This document shows, piece by piece, positions 54,186 through 61,234 of a DNA stretch of 64,000 nt; the stretch's first letter is position 1, and each line of letters starts with the position of its first letter. This DNA is from Microbacterium sp. (GTDB lineage Bacteria > Actinomycetota > Actinomycetes > Actinomycetales > Microbacteriaceae), in contig NZ_JAPSIY010000009.1 in NCBI RefSeq assembly GCF_031178445.1, positions 62,001-126,000 on the forward strand. Direction: 5' to 3'. The translations under genes and the position numbers were made by a program. A model generated the notes under the pieces. The model searched no databases. It was given only the letters and a program-made list of their open reading frames with translations, and was not told the DNA's origin.

Positions 54186-54395
54186 ATGGCTGGTAACCCC
54201 CCGAAGCGCAAGGTCTCCCGTTCGAACACCCGCTCGCGCCGCGCGCAGTGGAAGGCCGAGGCACCCGCCCTGGTGAAGACCGTCGAGAACGGCAAGGTCG
54301 TCTACAGCCGCCCGCACCAGGCGAAGGTCGTCACCGACTCGCAGGGCACCGAGCTGTTCCTCGAGTACAAGGGCCGCAAGGTCGCCGACGTCTGA
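54186..54395 (+). CDS. rpmF: 50S ribosomal protein L32
   Basis: This 69-residue basic protein begins [20 protein letters not shown], the L32 signature. The zinc-binding Cys pairs seen in many L32 proteins are absent, so this is the zinc-independent form. It follows YceD after 2 bases, the standard coupling. Confidence 0.96.
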   Translation: MAGNPPKRKVSRSNTRSRRAQWKAEAPALVKTVENGKVVYSRPHQAKVVTDSQGTELFLEYKGRKVADV

Positions 54396-54405
54396 TCTGA
54401 CGATC

Positions 54406-55113
54406 GTGACGGAGGTCCCCGCGGGGGAGAGGCCTCTCATTCAGAAGCTCGGCGTCGACATCGACGCCGAGCTTCTTGAACGGGCTCTGACGCACCGCTC
54501 ATATGCGTACGAGCACGGCGGCATCCCGCACAATGAACGACTGGAGTTCCTCGGGGATTCCGTGCTCGGCCTGGCCGTGACCGTGATGCTGTTCACCACG
54601 CATCCCGATCTCGACGAGGGCGCGCTGGCCAAACGACGCGCCAGCGTGGTCTCGACAGTCGCGCTTGCCGAGGTCGCCCGCGGCATCGGCCTCGGCGCTC
54701 ACCTGCGTCTCGGACGCGGTGAGGAGCAGACCGGTGGCCGCGACAAGGACTCGATCCTCGCCGACACCATGGAGGCCGTGTTCGGCGCGACCTACCTGTC
54801 GGCCGGTCCCGACGCAGCCACCGCGCTCGTGCTGCGCCTCACCGAGCCGCTGCTGGCCGATCCGGAGCGTTATGGCGCGGCGATGGACCCGAAGACGAGT
54901 CTGCAGGAGCTGGCCGCGCGACTGGGATCGCCGCCCCCGAGCTACTCGGTGCTGTCGGCCGGCCCCGACCACGACCGCGTCTTCACCGCAACGGTGACGG
55001 TGGGGGAGCTGGCATGCACCGGCTCGGGCACCAGCAAGAAGACCGCCGAGATGGCGGCCGCGCTGACCGCGTGGCGCAGGCTCAGCGAGCGCGCCGAGTC
55101 GGCAGGTGCCTGA
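54406..55113 (+). CDS. rnc: Ribonuclease III
   Basis: This 235-residue double-strand-specific RNase has the catalytic signature [14 protein letters not shown] near residue 44, the second acidic site [13 protein letters not shown] near residue 123, and a C-terminal dsRNA-binding domain ([17 protein letters not shown] ... [17 protein letters not shown]). It processes rRNA precursors. It starts at GTG 54406, and its last 8 nt overlap mutM. Confidence 0.95.
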   Translation: MTEVPAGERPLIQKLGVDIDAELLERALTHRSYAYEHGGIPHNERLEFLGDSVLGLAVTVMLFTTHPDLDEGALAKRRASVVSTVALAEVARGIGLGAHLRLGRGEEQTGGRDKDSILADTMEAVFGATYLSAGPDAATALVLRLTEPLLADPERYGAAMDPKTSLQELAARLGSPPPSYSVLSAGPDHDRVFTATVTVGELACTGSGTSKKTAEMAAALTAWRRLSERAESAGA

Positions 55114-55999
55114 ACTCCCCGAAGTCGAGGTCGTCCGCTCAGGCCTCGCCCCCGCTGTCATAGGCGCACGCCTCTCCCGTGTCGACGTTCTCGACGAGCG
55201 GGCGCTCACAAGGCACCCGCTCGGCGCCGACGACTTCGTCGCCCGGCTGGAGGGCCGGCTCGTGACGGCGGCAGCCAGGCGCGGCAAGTTCCTCTGGCTT
55301 CCCCTCGAGGGCGAGGAGCAGGCGCTCACCGCGCACCTCGGCATGAGCGGACAGATGCTTCTCAGGGCGCCGGATGCTGCGGCGGAGCGACACGAGCGCA
55401 TCCGCCTGCACGTCGAGCATCCGCGGCACGGACGACTCGCCGTCGTCTTCGCCGACCAGCGCACCTTCGGCTCCCTCGCCGTCGACACGCTGGTCGACAC
55501 GCCTGACGCCGCCCCCGGTGGGTACGGCAGCGTCCTGGCCCGCGTGCCATCCCAGGTCGCCCACATCGCACGCGATCCGCTCGACGGTGCTTTCGACGAC
55601 GCGGGCTTCGTTGCTGCCGTGCGCCGCAGGACGAGCGCGATCAAACGGATCCTGCTCGATCAGACCCTCGTCAGCGGTGTAGGCAACATCTACGCCGACG
55701 AATCGCTGTGGGCAGCGCGCATCCACCCCGAGACCCACGGACGTGCGCTGTCGGCGCAGGCGATTCGGAGGCTCCTCGACGAGGCAAGGCTGGTGCTCGA
55801 GAAGGCGCTGGCCGAGGGCGGTACGAGTTTCGACTCGCAGTACGTGAACGTCAACGGCCAGGCTGGCTACTTTGCTCACTCCCTAAACGCCTACGGGCGC
55901 ACCGGCCAGCCCTGCCCGAGGTGCGGCGGTCCGATCCGGCGCGAATCGTTCATGAACCGATCCAGCCACTACTGCCCGCGCTGTCAGCGACGGCGCTGA
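55106..55999 (+). CDS. mutM: Formamidopyrimidine-DNA glycosylase
   Basis: This 297-residue enzyme removes 8-oxoguanine from DNA. The catalytic N-terminus PELPEVEVV follows the start, [18 protein letters not shown] near residue 51 holds the beta-elimination Lys, and [22 protein letters not shown] near residue 249 leads into the zinc finger CPRCGG...CPRC at the C-terminus. The GTG start overlaps the rnc end, so the two are co-translated. In many actinobacteria smc comes next; here a reversed 5-kb block intervenes. Confidence 0.95.
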   Translation: MPELPEVEVVRSGLAPAVIGARLSRVDVLDERALTRHPLGADDFVARLEGRLVTAAARRGKFLWLPLEGEEQALTAHLGMSGQMLLRAPDAAAERHERIRLHVEHPRHGRLAVVFADQRTFGSLAVDTLVDTPDAAPGGYGSVLARVPSQVAHIARDPLDGAFDDAGFVAAVRRRTSAIKRILLDQTLVSGVGNIYADESLWAARIHPETHGRALSAQAIRRLLDEARLVLEKALAEGGTSFDSQYVNVNGQAGYFAHSLNAYGRTGQPCPRCGGPIRRESFMNRSSHYCPRCQRRR

Positions 56000-56063
56000 C
56001 TCTCGGAGCGACCCGCGATGTCCGACCCCTCGTGGCCGCGCCGACGGTGGAGGTCGACGTCCC

Positions 56064-57380
56064 TCAGACCGTGAAGGCCTTCGCCAGCAGCGGCCTCGTC
56101 GCCAGAGTGCTGAGCCACACCAGGGCGATGCCTGCGGCGAGCACGAGCCCGATGGTGAGCAGTGAGAGCGGATCGACGATCAGAGCGATCCCGATGAGCG
56201 GGAAGACGACGATCGCAGCCACGAGGGCCGACCCGAGTGCAGTGAGCAGCAGCGGAGACATGATCGCACGGCGGCGTGCGGCATCCACCGTGCGCACCGG
56301 CATGCCCAGTTGATGAAGACTGCGATGAAGCGGTCGCTGATCGAGTGCGTCCGCGGCCTGCGTCACGCCCACCGAGGCGGCCACCATGAGGAACGAGCCG
56401 ATGAGGGTGATGATCAGACCGGTGCGCATGTCGACGATCAGTTCGAGATCCTGCGGCGAGGACCCCGCGCTCATCACGTTCATCGTCGAGACGCCCGTGC
56501 CTGCGAAGACGGCCATGAAGCTGGCCATCGCGATGCCGCCGACCTGACGCCAAGCGGCTTTGGGGTCGTCGAGCACCGTCCGCGAGGCCAGCAGCCGTTC
56601 CGGGGTCGATGCGCGCTTGAGCTGCACGCGCGAGCCGACCTTGAGCGCCCACGGTCCGATGAGGTTGAGCAGCGCGAGTGTGCCGCCGAAGAGCACCGCG
56701 AGCAGAACCGCCACCGACAGGGATGCCGCGAGTGAAGGCACCGCCTGTGCCAGCAGGAACGCGCCGAACAGCAGGACCGCCGCGACGACGCCTCGAATCC
56801 AGTGCACCCCGGCCGCCTGCGATCGCAGTCGCACACCCAGAGGAGAGATGATCACCCGGCGCAGGCCCAGGGTCGCGCTCACGGCGGCCAGCACCACGGT
56901 CGCCGCACACACCGCGGCGATCGCGACGGGGGAGAGCAGCACAGCCGCGGCACCGAGCGGTGCACCTCGGAACGGGATCAGTCCCACCAGCGGAACCAGC
57001 ACCAGGTGCCCGACGATGCCGGCGAGCACCCCGGCGGACGCGACCAGAGTCGACTCCGCGACGGTGATGACGCCGACGCCGGCCGGTGTCACACCGAGCA
57101 GCCGAAGGGTCGACAGACGCTCGTCCCTGCGCCGTGCGGACAGCCGGGCCGCTGCGCCGGCCACCGAGGCGAGCGGCACCACGAGCAGCACGAGGGCGAC
57201 GGCCGCGAGCGCCTGATAGATCATCGCTTCCGGATCGCTCCAGCGCCAGAACGACTGCGCGCCGCCCACGACGGTGAGCACGAGAGCGGTGACGATGGCG
57301 AACGCGGTCGCGGGGATGACGATGGTCGCCGTGCTTCCCGGCGCGGGCCGCAGCAGCATCCGCATCACGCCGAGGTTCAC
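56064..57380 (-). CDS. FtsX-type ABC transporter permease
   Basis: This 438-residue membrane protein has about ten hydrophobic segments. Two FtsX-like halves are visible, with ARRRDERLSTLRLLGVTPAGVGVITVAE near residues 81-108 being the typical coupling loop. The GTG overlaps the stop of the ATPase gene (GTGA). Such permeases either expel peptides and macrolide-like compounds or act with sensors in bacteriocin resistance. The gene is convergent with mutM, 64 bp away, with no clear terminator between. Confidence 0.9.
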   Translation of the reverse strand: MNLGVMRMLLRPAPGSTATIVIPATAFAIVTALVLTVVGGAQSFWRWSDPEAMIYQALAAVALVLLVVPLASVAGAAARLSARRRDERLSTLRLLGVTPAGVGVITVAESTLVASAGVLAGIVGHLVLVPLVGLIPFRGAPLGAAAVLLSPVAIAAVCAATVVLAAVSATLGLRRVIISPLGVRLRSQAAGVHWIRGVVAAVLLFGAFLLAQAVPSLAASLSVAVLLAVLFGGTLALLNLIGPWALKVGSRVQLKRASTPERLLASRTVLDDPKAAWRQVGGIAMASFMAVFAGTGVSTMNVMSAGSSPQDLELIVDMRTGLIITLIGSFLMVAASVGVTQAADALDQRPLHRSLHQLGMPVRTVDAARRRAIMSPLLLTALGSALVAAIVVFPLIGIALIVDPLSLLTIGLVLAAGIALVWLSTLATRPLLAKAFTV

Positions 57381-58087
57381 GCGCGCACCTCGTCGCTGTC
57401 TGCCGTCGTCGGGGCGAGGGCGCCGTCGCGCATCCGGAGTGTGCGAGAGCACCGCGCCGCGACCTGAGGGTCATGCGTGACGACGACGAGAGTGCGACCC
57501 TGGCCGGTGGTCGACCAGAGCAGGGCGTCCATGACCTCGGTCGAGGTCTGCGAGTCGAGGGCCCCCGTGGGCTCGTCGGCGAAGATCAGCTCTGCACCGG
57601 TCACCTGCGCCCTGGCGATCGCCACGCGCTGCGCCTGCCCACCGGACAGCTCTCCGATGCGACGGTCCTCCATCCCCGCGAGCCCGAGGGCGTGCAGCCA
57701 CGAGGCCGCGTGGCTGGTCGCGCCCTGGCGCTTCATGCCGTTGATCATGAGTGAAAGGGCGACGTTCTCGATCGCGGTCAACTCCGGGATGAGCAGTCCC
57801 TGCTGGAACACGAAGCCGAATCGCTCACGACGCAGCTTCGACCTCTCCGCCTCGGACTGGCCGGTCACATCGATGCGCTCACCGGTGGCCGGAGTGAACG
57901 CGACACTGCCGGAATCCGGGTTCACGATGCCGGCGAGCACGTGCAGAAGCGTCGTTTTGCCCGAGCCGGAGGCTCCCATGATGGCCAGCGATTCGCCGCG
58001 TCGCACGCGGACGTCCACCCCGGCGAGGGCGCGGGTGGGGCCGAATGACTTGAATAGCGAATGCGCGTGCACGACGGAATCGATCAT
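57377..58087 (-). CDS. ABC transporter ATP-binding protein (MacB/LolD type)
   Basis: This 236-residue ATPase has Walker A GASGSGKT near residue 38, the Q-loop VFQQGLLIPELTAIENV near residue 87, the signature LSGGQAQRVAIARA near residue 143, Walker B LIFADEPTGALDS near residue 163 and the H-loop VTHDP near residue 197. It pairs with the overlapping FtsX-type permease. The ATG at 58087 is 6 nt after CAGGCT (58099-58094), suggesting a leaderless start, and the inverted repeat at 58112-58146 overlaps its likely -35 region. Confidence 0.93.
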   Translation of the reverse strand: MIDSVVHAHSLFKSFGPTRALAGVDVRVRRGESLAIMGASGSGKTTLLHVLAGIVNPDSGSVAFTPATGERIDVTGQSEAERSKLRRERFGFVFQQGLLIPELTAIENVALSLMINGMKRQGATSHAASWLHALGLAGMEDRRIGELSGGQAQRVAIARAQVTGAELIFADEPTGALDSQTSTEVMDALLWSTTGQGRTLVVVTHDPQVAARCSRTLRMRDGALAPTTADSDEVRA

Positions 58088-58111
58088 GTGACCAGCCTGG
58101 CGGCCGGGATC

Positions 58112-58146
58112 GGTCGGGATCATCGCACCAGCGGATGATCCCGACC
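58112..58146. repeat. 13-bp perfect inverted repeat upstream of the ABC ATPase
   Basis: GGTCGGGATCATC (58112-58124) and GATGATCCCGACC (58134-58146) are perfect arms around 9 nt. A further TCATCC-TCAC-GGATGA dyad is at 58155-58170, giving three GGATCATC-type half-sites in 60 bp. An operator overlapping the ATPase promoter is the best reading; a terminator after the GNAT operon is the alternative, though there is no T tract. Confidence 0.6.
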
Positions 58147-58184
58147 GTACGCCGTCATCCTCACGGATGATCCGAACGACGACC

Positions 58185-59276
58185 TCAGCCGAGCCGCTTC
58201 TGCCACGCGCCCGCGTACGACACCGGAACGAAGCCGAGTGCCTCGTTGATGTCGAGCATCGGGCGGTTCTCCTCCGCGTTGAAGGTGCTGATGCGCGGCG
58301 ACAGGGGCGCGATCCGACGCCAGCGCAGGATGTTCGCGCACTTCACGATGATGCCGAGCCGGTGTCCTCGATGCTCCTTGAGCACGAGCGTGCAGTACTG
58401 ACGCGTCACCCCACGGGGATCAGCGCCGATCGCGAGCTCGTTGAACGCCGCCAGGGAGCCTGTCGGCACGTGCTCGACCGCGGCGACCGAGACCGTCTGA
58501 CCGCCATCGATGAAGCGGGCATCGCGTCGCGCGATCCGTTCGGCGTCCCATGTCTCCTCGTCGACTTCGAGGCCTCCGCTGGGAGCATCCGTCGACATGC
58601 GCGACAACGCCCACGCGTAGCCTTCGCGGAACTCGGGAGGTGTCGGAAGCGTCCACTCCACCAGGCGGTACTCGTCCCCGGCGGCTGAGAGGGCCGCGTC
58701 GAGCGCGTGCTCGATCGGCGCGGGGTCGGCGTGCAGGTCGAACGCGCTGGTGCGTTCGACCTGTTCCAACGCGTATCCGCTGCTCAGCAGAAGCGTCGCG
58801 AGCGGGCTCTGCGGGATCTGTCCCCACCCCGTCGCCGGGGTCAGCATGGTGCCGGTGCGGTCCGCCCGATGCAGGGTCCACGACTGGATGACGGTGCGTC
58901 CGAGCCGGCGGACCTCCTCTTCGACGCGCGCCAGAAGGGCCTGCTCGATGCCGCGGCCCCAGTTCTCAGGCAGGACCATCAGATCGATCTCGGCGCTGGT
59001 CGGCTCGGCGACCGCGTGATAGAGCGTGACCGCGCCGACGATGACATCGCCTTCGCGGGCGAGCAGCGTGCGGCGCACGGTGTCTGTGCGATCCTGCCAA
59101 TAGGGCAGCAGTTCCTCCGCGGTGCTCTCGAGGTCGGCCAGGCCGGTGTCGTTGAGGCAGATCGCGTTGTTCAGGGCGACCGACGCATGGAAGTCGGCGG
59201 CGTCCTCGGCATCCAGGCGATCGGGCACAGTCATCTCGGAGATCTGCAGTGTGGCGGCGGGGTGTGTCGTGGTCAT
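58185..59276 (-). CDS. Tandem-GNAT acetyltransferase (paralogue 1)
   Basis: This 363-residue protein holds two GNAT domains. The first has EIDLMVLPENWGRGIEQALLARVEEEVRRLG near residues 86-116 and the second has TLVLKEHRGHRLGIIVKCANI near residues 298-318, followed by TFNAEENRPMLDINEALGF, a block shared with its neighbour. The layout recalls mycothiol synthase-like tandem GNATs. The ATG overlaps the stop of paralogue 2 (ATGA), with AAGG upstream. The acceptor is unknown; position suggests the 32-residue peptide or a toxic amine. Confidence 0.88.
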   Translation of the reverse strand: MTTTHPAATLQISEMTVPDRLDAEDAADFHASVALNNAICLNDTGLADLESTAEELLPYWQDRTDTVRRTLLAREGDVIVGAVTLYHAVAEPTSAEIDLMVLPENWGRGIEQALLARVEEEVRRLGRTVIQSWTLHRADRTGTMLTPATGWGQIPQSPLATLLLSSGYALEQVERTSAFDLHADPAPIEHALDAALSAAGDEYRLVEWTLPTPPEFREGYAWALSRMSTDAPSGGLEVDEETWDAERIARRDARFIDGGQTVSVAAVEHVPTGSLAAFNELAIGADPRGVTRQYCTLVLKEHRGHRLGIIVKCANILRWRRIAPLSPRISTFNAEENRPMLDINEALGFVPVSYAGAWQKRLG

Positions 59277-60385
59277 GTCAGGACCTTCTTCCAGGCGCCT
59301 TCGTAGGCGATCGGTGTGAAGCCGATGGCTTCGTTTATCGAGAGCATCGGCCGGTTCTCCTCGGCGTTGTAGGTGACGACCCGCGGCGACAGCGGGAAAC
59401 GCTCCCGCCACGAGAGCAGTCCTGCAGTCTTCACGAGGGTGCCGAGCCTGTGCCCACGGTGCTCCGACAGCACGAGCGTGTCCTCCTGATCGGTGCTGCC
59501 GGAATGATCGGCGCGGATCGCGAGCTCGTTGAAGGCGCACAGCTCGCCGGTACGGGCGTGTTGCGCTGCCGTGACGAGGACGGATGCCCCACGCGCCGCA
59601 TAGCGCGCGTCATGCCGCCGCACGCGATCGGCGTCCCAGGTCTCCACCGGCATATCGAGCTCGGCATCCGGCACGTCGGTCGACATGCGTGACTTCATCC
59701 AGGCGTAGCCGTCGATGTGCTCGTCGGGGGTCGGCAGCATCCACTGCACGACGCGATAGTCGGGGGAATGCGACGCGGCATCCTTCCTCAACTCGTCGAG
59801 ACGACCGGCGGTGGAAGCCTCCCAGGTCAGCGCGCTGACCCGTACGACCTGCTCGAGGGTGAAGCCGTGACGCATGAGGAATCGCGCGGAACGGTCGCGC
59901 GGTACGGCGCCCATGCCCGTCGGCGAGGGCAGCGCGTCCTCGGCTCCATCATCCGCACGATGCTCGGCGAAGGTCAGCAGGTTCCGTACGCCCTCGCTGC
60001 GGGCGTGATCCTCGAGAATCCGCAGCACCGCGCTCCCGACTCCCTCGGACTGGTGGGCTCGCAGCACCGCGATCGTGCCGATCGCGGTCGTCGCCCCGCC
60101 GTCCTGGAGGATGTTCAGCGCAGCACAGCCGATCATCGCGCCGTCGCGCTCCATGTACCACTGCCGGCGCTGGAGGTCATCATCGCCGTACAGCATCGGC
60201 AGCAGATCATCGGCGGACCGCGCATCGTCGTCGCGCCCGGTCTGCTCCAGGACGCACGCGTCGCGGACCGCGGCGTACTCGCGGATGAGAGGGCTGGGCC
60301 CCGCGTCCGCCCGAGCGGGGAGCTCGAGCGGACGCAGGGTCGCGCCGGCGGTGATGTCGATCATCGTGTCGGTCTCGGCTCTCAC
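59273..60385 (-). CDS. Tandem-GNAT acetyltransferase (paralogue 2)
   Basis: This 370-residue protein, with GTG 60385 overlapping the upstream stop (GTGA), is a paralogue of the next gene. Its first GNAT domain has IAVLRAHQSEGVGSAVLRILEDHARSEG near residues 100-127 and its second has TLVLSEHRGHRLGTLVKTAGL near residue 306, then TYNAEENRPMLSINEAIGF. An ATG at 60364 is an alternative start. The two GNATs agree mostly in their C-terminal halves, so the first domains may choose different substrates. Confidence 0.86.
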   Translation of the reverse strand: MRAETDTMIDITAGATLRPLELPARADAGPSPLIREYAAVRDACVLEQTGRDDDARSADDLLPMLYGDDDLQRRQWYMERDGAMIGCAALNILQDGGATTAIGTIAVLRAHQSEGVGSAVLRILEDHARSEGVRNLLTFAEHRADDGAEDALPSPTGMGAVPRDRSARFLMRHGFTLEQVVRVSALTWEASTAGRLDELRKDAASHSPDYRVVQWMLPTPDEHIDGYAWMKSRMSTDVPDAELDMPVETWDADRVRRHDARYAARGASVLVTAAQHARTGELCAFNELAIRADHSGSTDQEDTLVLSEHRGHRLGTLVKTAGLLSWRERFPLSPRVVTYNAEENRPMLSINEAIGFTPIAYEGAWKKVLT

Positions 60386-60687
60386 AGCATCCTGCGCTGC
60401 AGATCGTAGGTCAGCAGTGCGATCGACTGCCGGTGGGCGAGCTCCAGGCGCTGACGCTCCTGGTGACGCTCGTGCCTCGCCGCCGCGTCCGCGCGGTCTG
60501 CGATTGCGGAGGAGGGCAGGCTGCGTTCGAGCAGCCAGAGTCCCAGACGGAGGCTGAGACGATCGGTCAGCGCGAGCTGACGGCGGCCGTCCTGGTCGGG
60601 GATGGTGAGGATCTGACGATCCTCGGTATCCGGTGGGTGTATGGACGTGTTCTGACGCCGATCGGCGGTCAGCAGTGTGGTGCTCAC
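60382..60687 (-). CDS. 101-residue protein of unknown function in the peptide/GNAT operon
   Basis: It starts at GTG 60687 after GAAAGAAAG and is coupled to the GNAT gene by a GTGA overlap. The middle has an amphipathic LALTDRLSLRLGLWLLERS helix at about residues 38-56, followed by a strongly basic/acidic helical tail (RADAAARHERHQERQRLELAHRQ). Third positions are GC-rich, which supports coding. Similar small proteins with a DRLxLRLGLxLL core seem to be common in actinobacteria, but no function is known to me. It may be an adaptor or a membrane-surface protein. Confidence 0.72.
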   Translation of the reverse strand: MSTTLLTADRRQNTSIHPPDTEDRQILTIPDQDGRRQLALTDRLSLRLGLWLLERSLPSSAIADRADAAARHERHQERQRLELAHRQSIALLTYDLQRRML

Positions 60688-60899
60688 AGTGCGTGCTTTC
60701 TTTCGATGGGTGGGTTGCGGAGTTCGCAGAGGATGCGGCCGGCACAGGCGGCGCCGGCGTATCCGGGGTGGGGCGCAACGGACGGACGGCTGCGCAGAGA
60801 GCCCCTAAGGGCGGAGAGCCTGCTGCTCAAGAGGCAGCGGCGTCGATCATCGGCCGAACGCTGGACGTCGGGCGAGTCGAGAGATGGGGCGGGGCGGTT

Positions 60900-60998
60900 C
60901 TAGCCTGCGGCGCCGGCGAAGGTCACCGAGTGCGCGGCGTTGCCTGCGCAGGCTGGATCTGCGGCGTGGAGCCTGCGGCTCAGCTTCGTAATCATCAT
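60900..60998 (-). CDS. 32-residue peptide gene at the head of the operon
   Basis: This short frame, ATG to TAG, begins MMITKLSRRL and ends HSVTFAGAAG, with one Cys and many Ala/Gly in the second half. It has an ideal Shine-Dalgarno site, AGGAGGT, 5 nt before the first ATG and a strong promoter at 61030-61059, so it should be well expressed. It is separated by 212 nt from the 101-residue protein gene. A basic N-terminus followed by a small, Gly/Ala-rich C-terminus resembles a precursor with a leader and a core, but no known RiPP class is recognised. A regulatory leader peptide is the main alternative. Confidence 0.65.
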   Translation of the reverse strand: MMITKLSRRLHAADPACAGNAAHSVTFAGAAG

Positions 60999-61029
60999 CG
61001 GTGACCTCCTCTCGTGTGATCGGTGTGTC

Positions 61030-61059
61030 ACGCTAGCGACAATTCCCAGCTGCCGTCAA
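61030..61059 (-). promoter_or_regulatory. Strong promoter of the peptide/GNAT operon
   Basis: Reading leftward, TTGACG (61059-61054), 18 nt and TAGCGT (61035-61030). The predicted start leaves a leader of about 25 nt that carries AGGAGGT. Confidence 0.75.
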
Positions 61060-61177
61060 GCCATCCGTCGATTCTTCGGCGTGTCGCGGCTCGATCGGCC
61101 CCTTCCAAGGGTCGGCGATCCGCTCCCGCTCCGCGCGTGATCCCGGTTGCGGGCCGCCGTTCCGGTAGCGTGATTCC

Positions 61178-61234
61178 GTGCCTCACGCGACCGCTCACGC
61201 CCTTCCGACGCCTGGAGTCTCGGCATGCATCTGA
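61178..61234 (+). other. Possible leaderless mini-ORF overlapping the smc start
   Basis: A GTG 6 nt after the -10 box TAGCGT (61166-61171) opens an 18-codon frame that ends at TGA 61232-61234, 7 nt past the smc ATG. It may be a translated upstream frame coupled to smc, or chance; no other support is seen. Confidence 0.3.

Noticed and set aside
60386..60778. N-terminal extension of GNAT paralogue 2 from a TTG at 60778
   Set aside because: The extension overlaps the better-supported 101-residue gene in another frame and is a proline/arginine-rich shadow without a ribosome site.
56064..61059. A known lanthipeptide or daptide cluster
   Set aside because: No lanthionine synthetase, aminotransferase, decarboxylase, M50 peptidase or methyltransferase is present, so the block does not match those classes.
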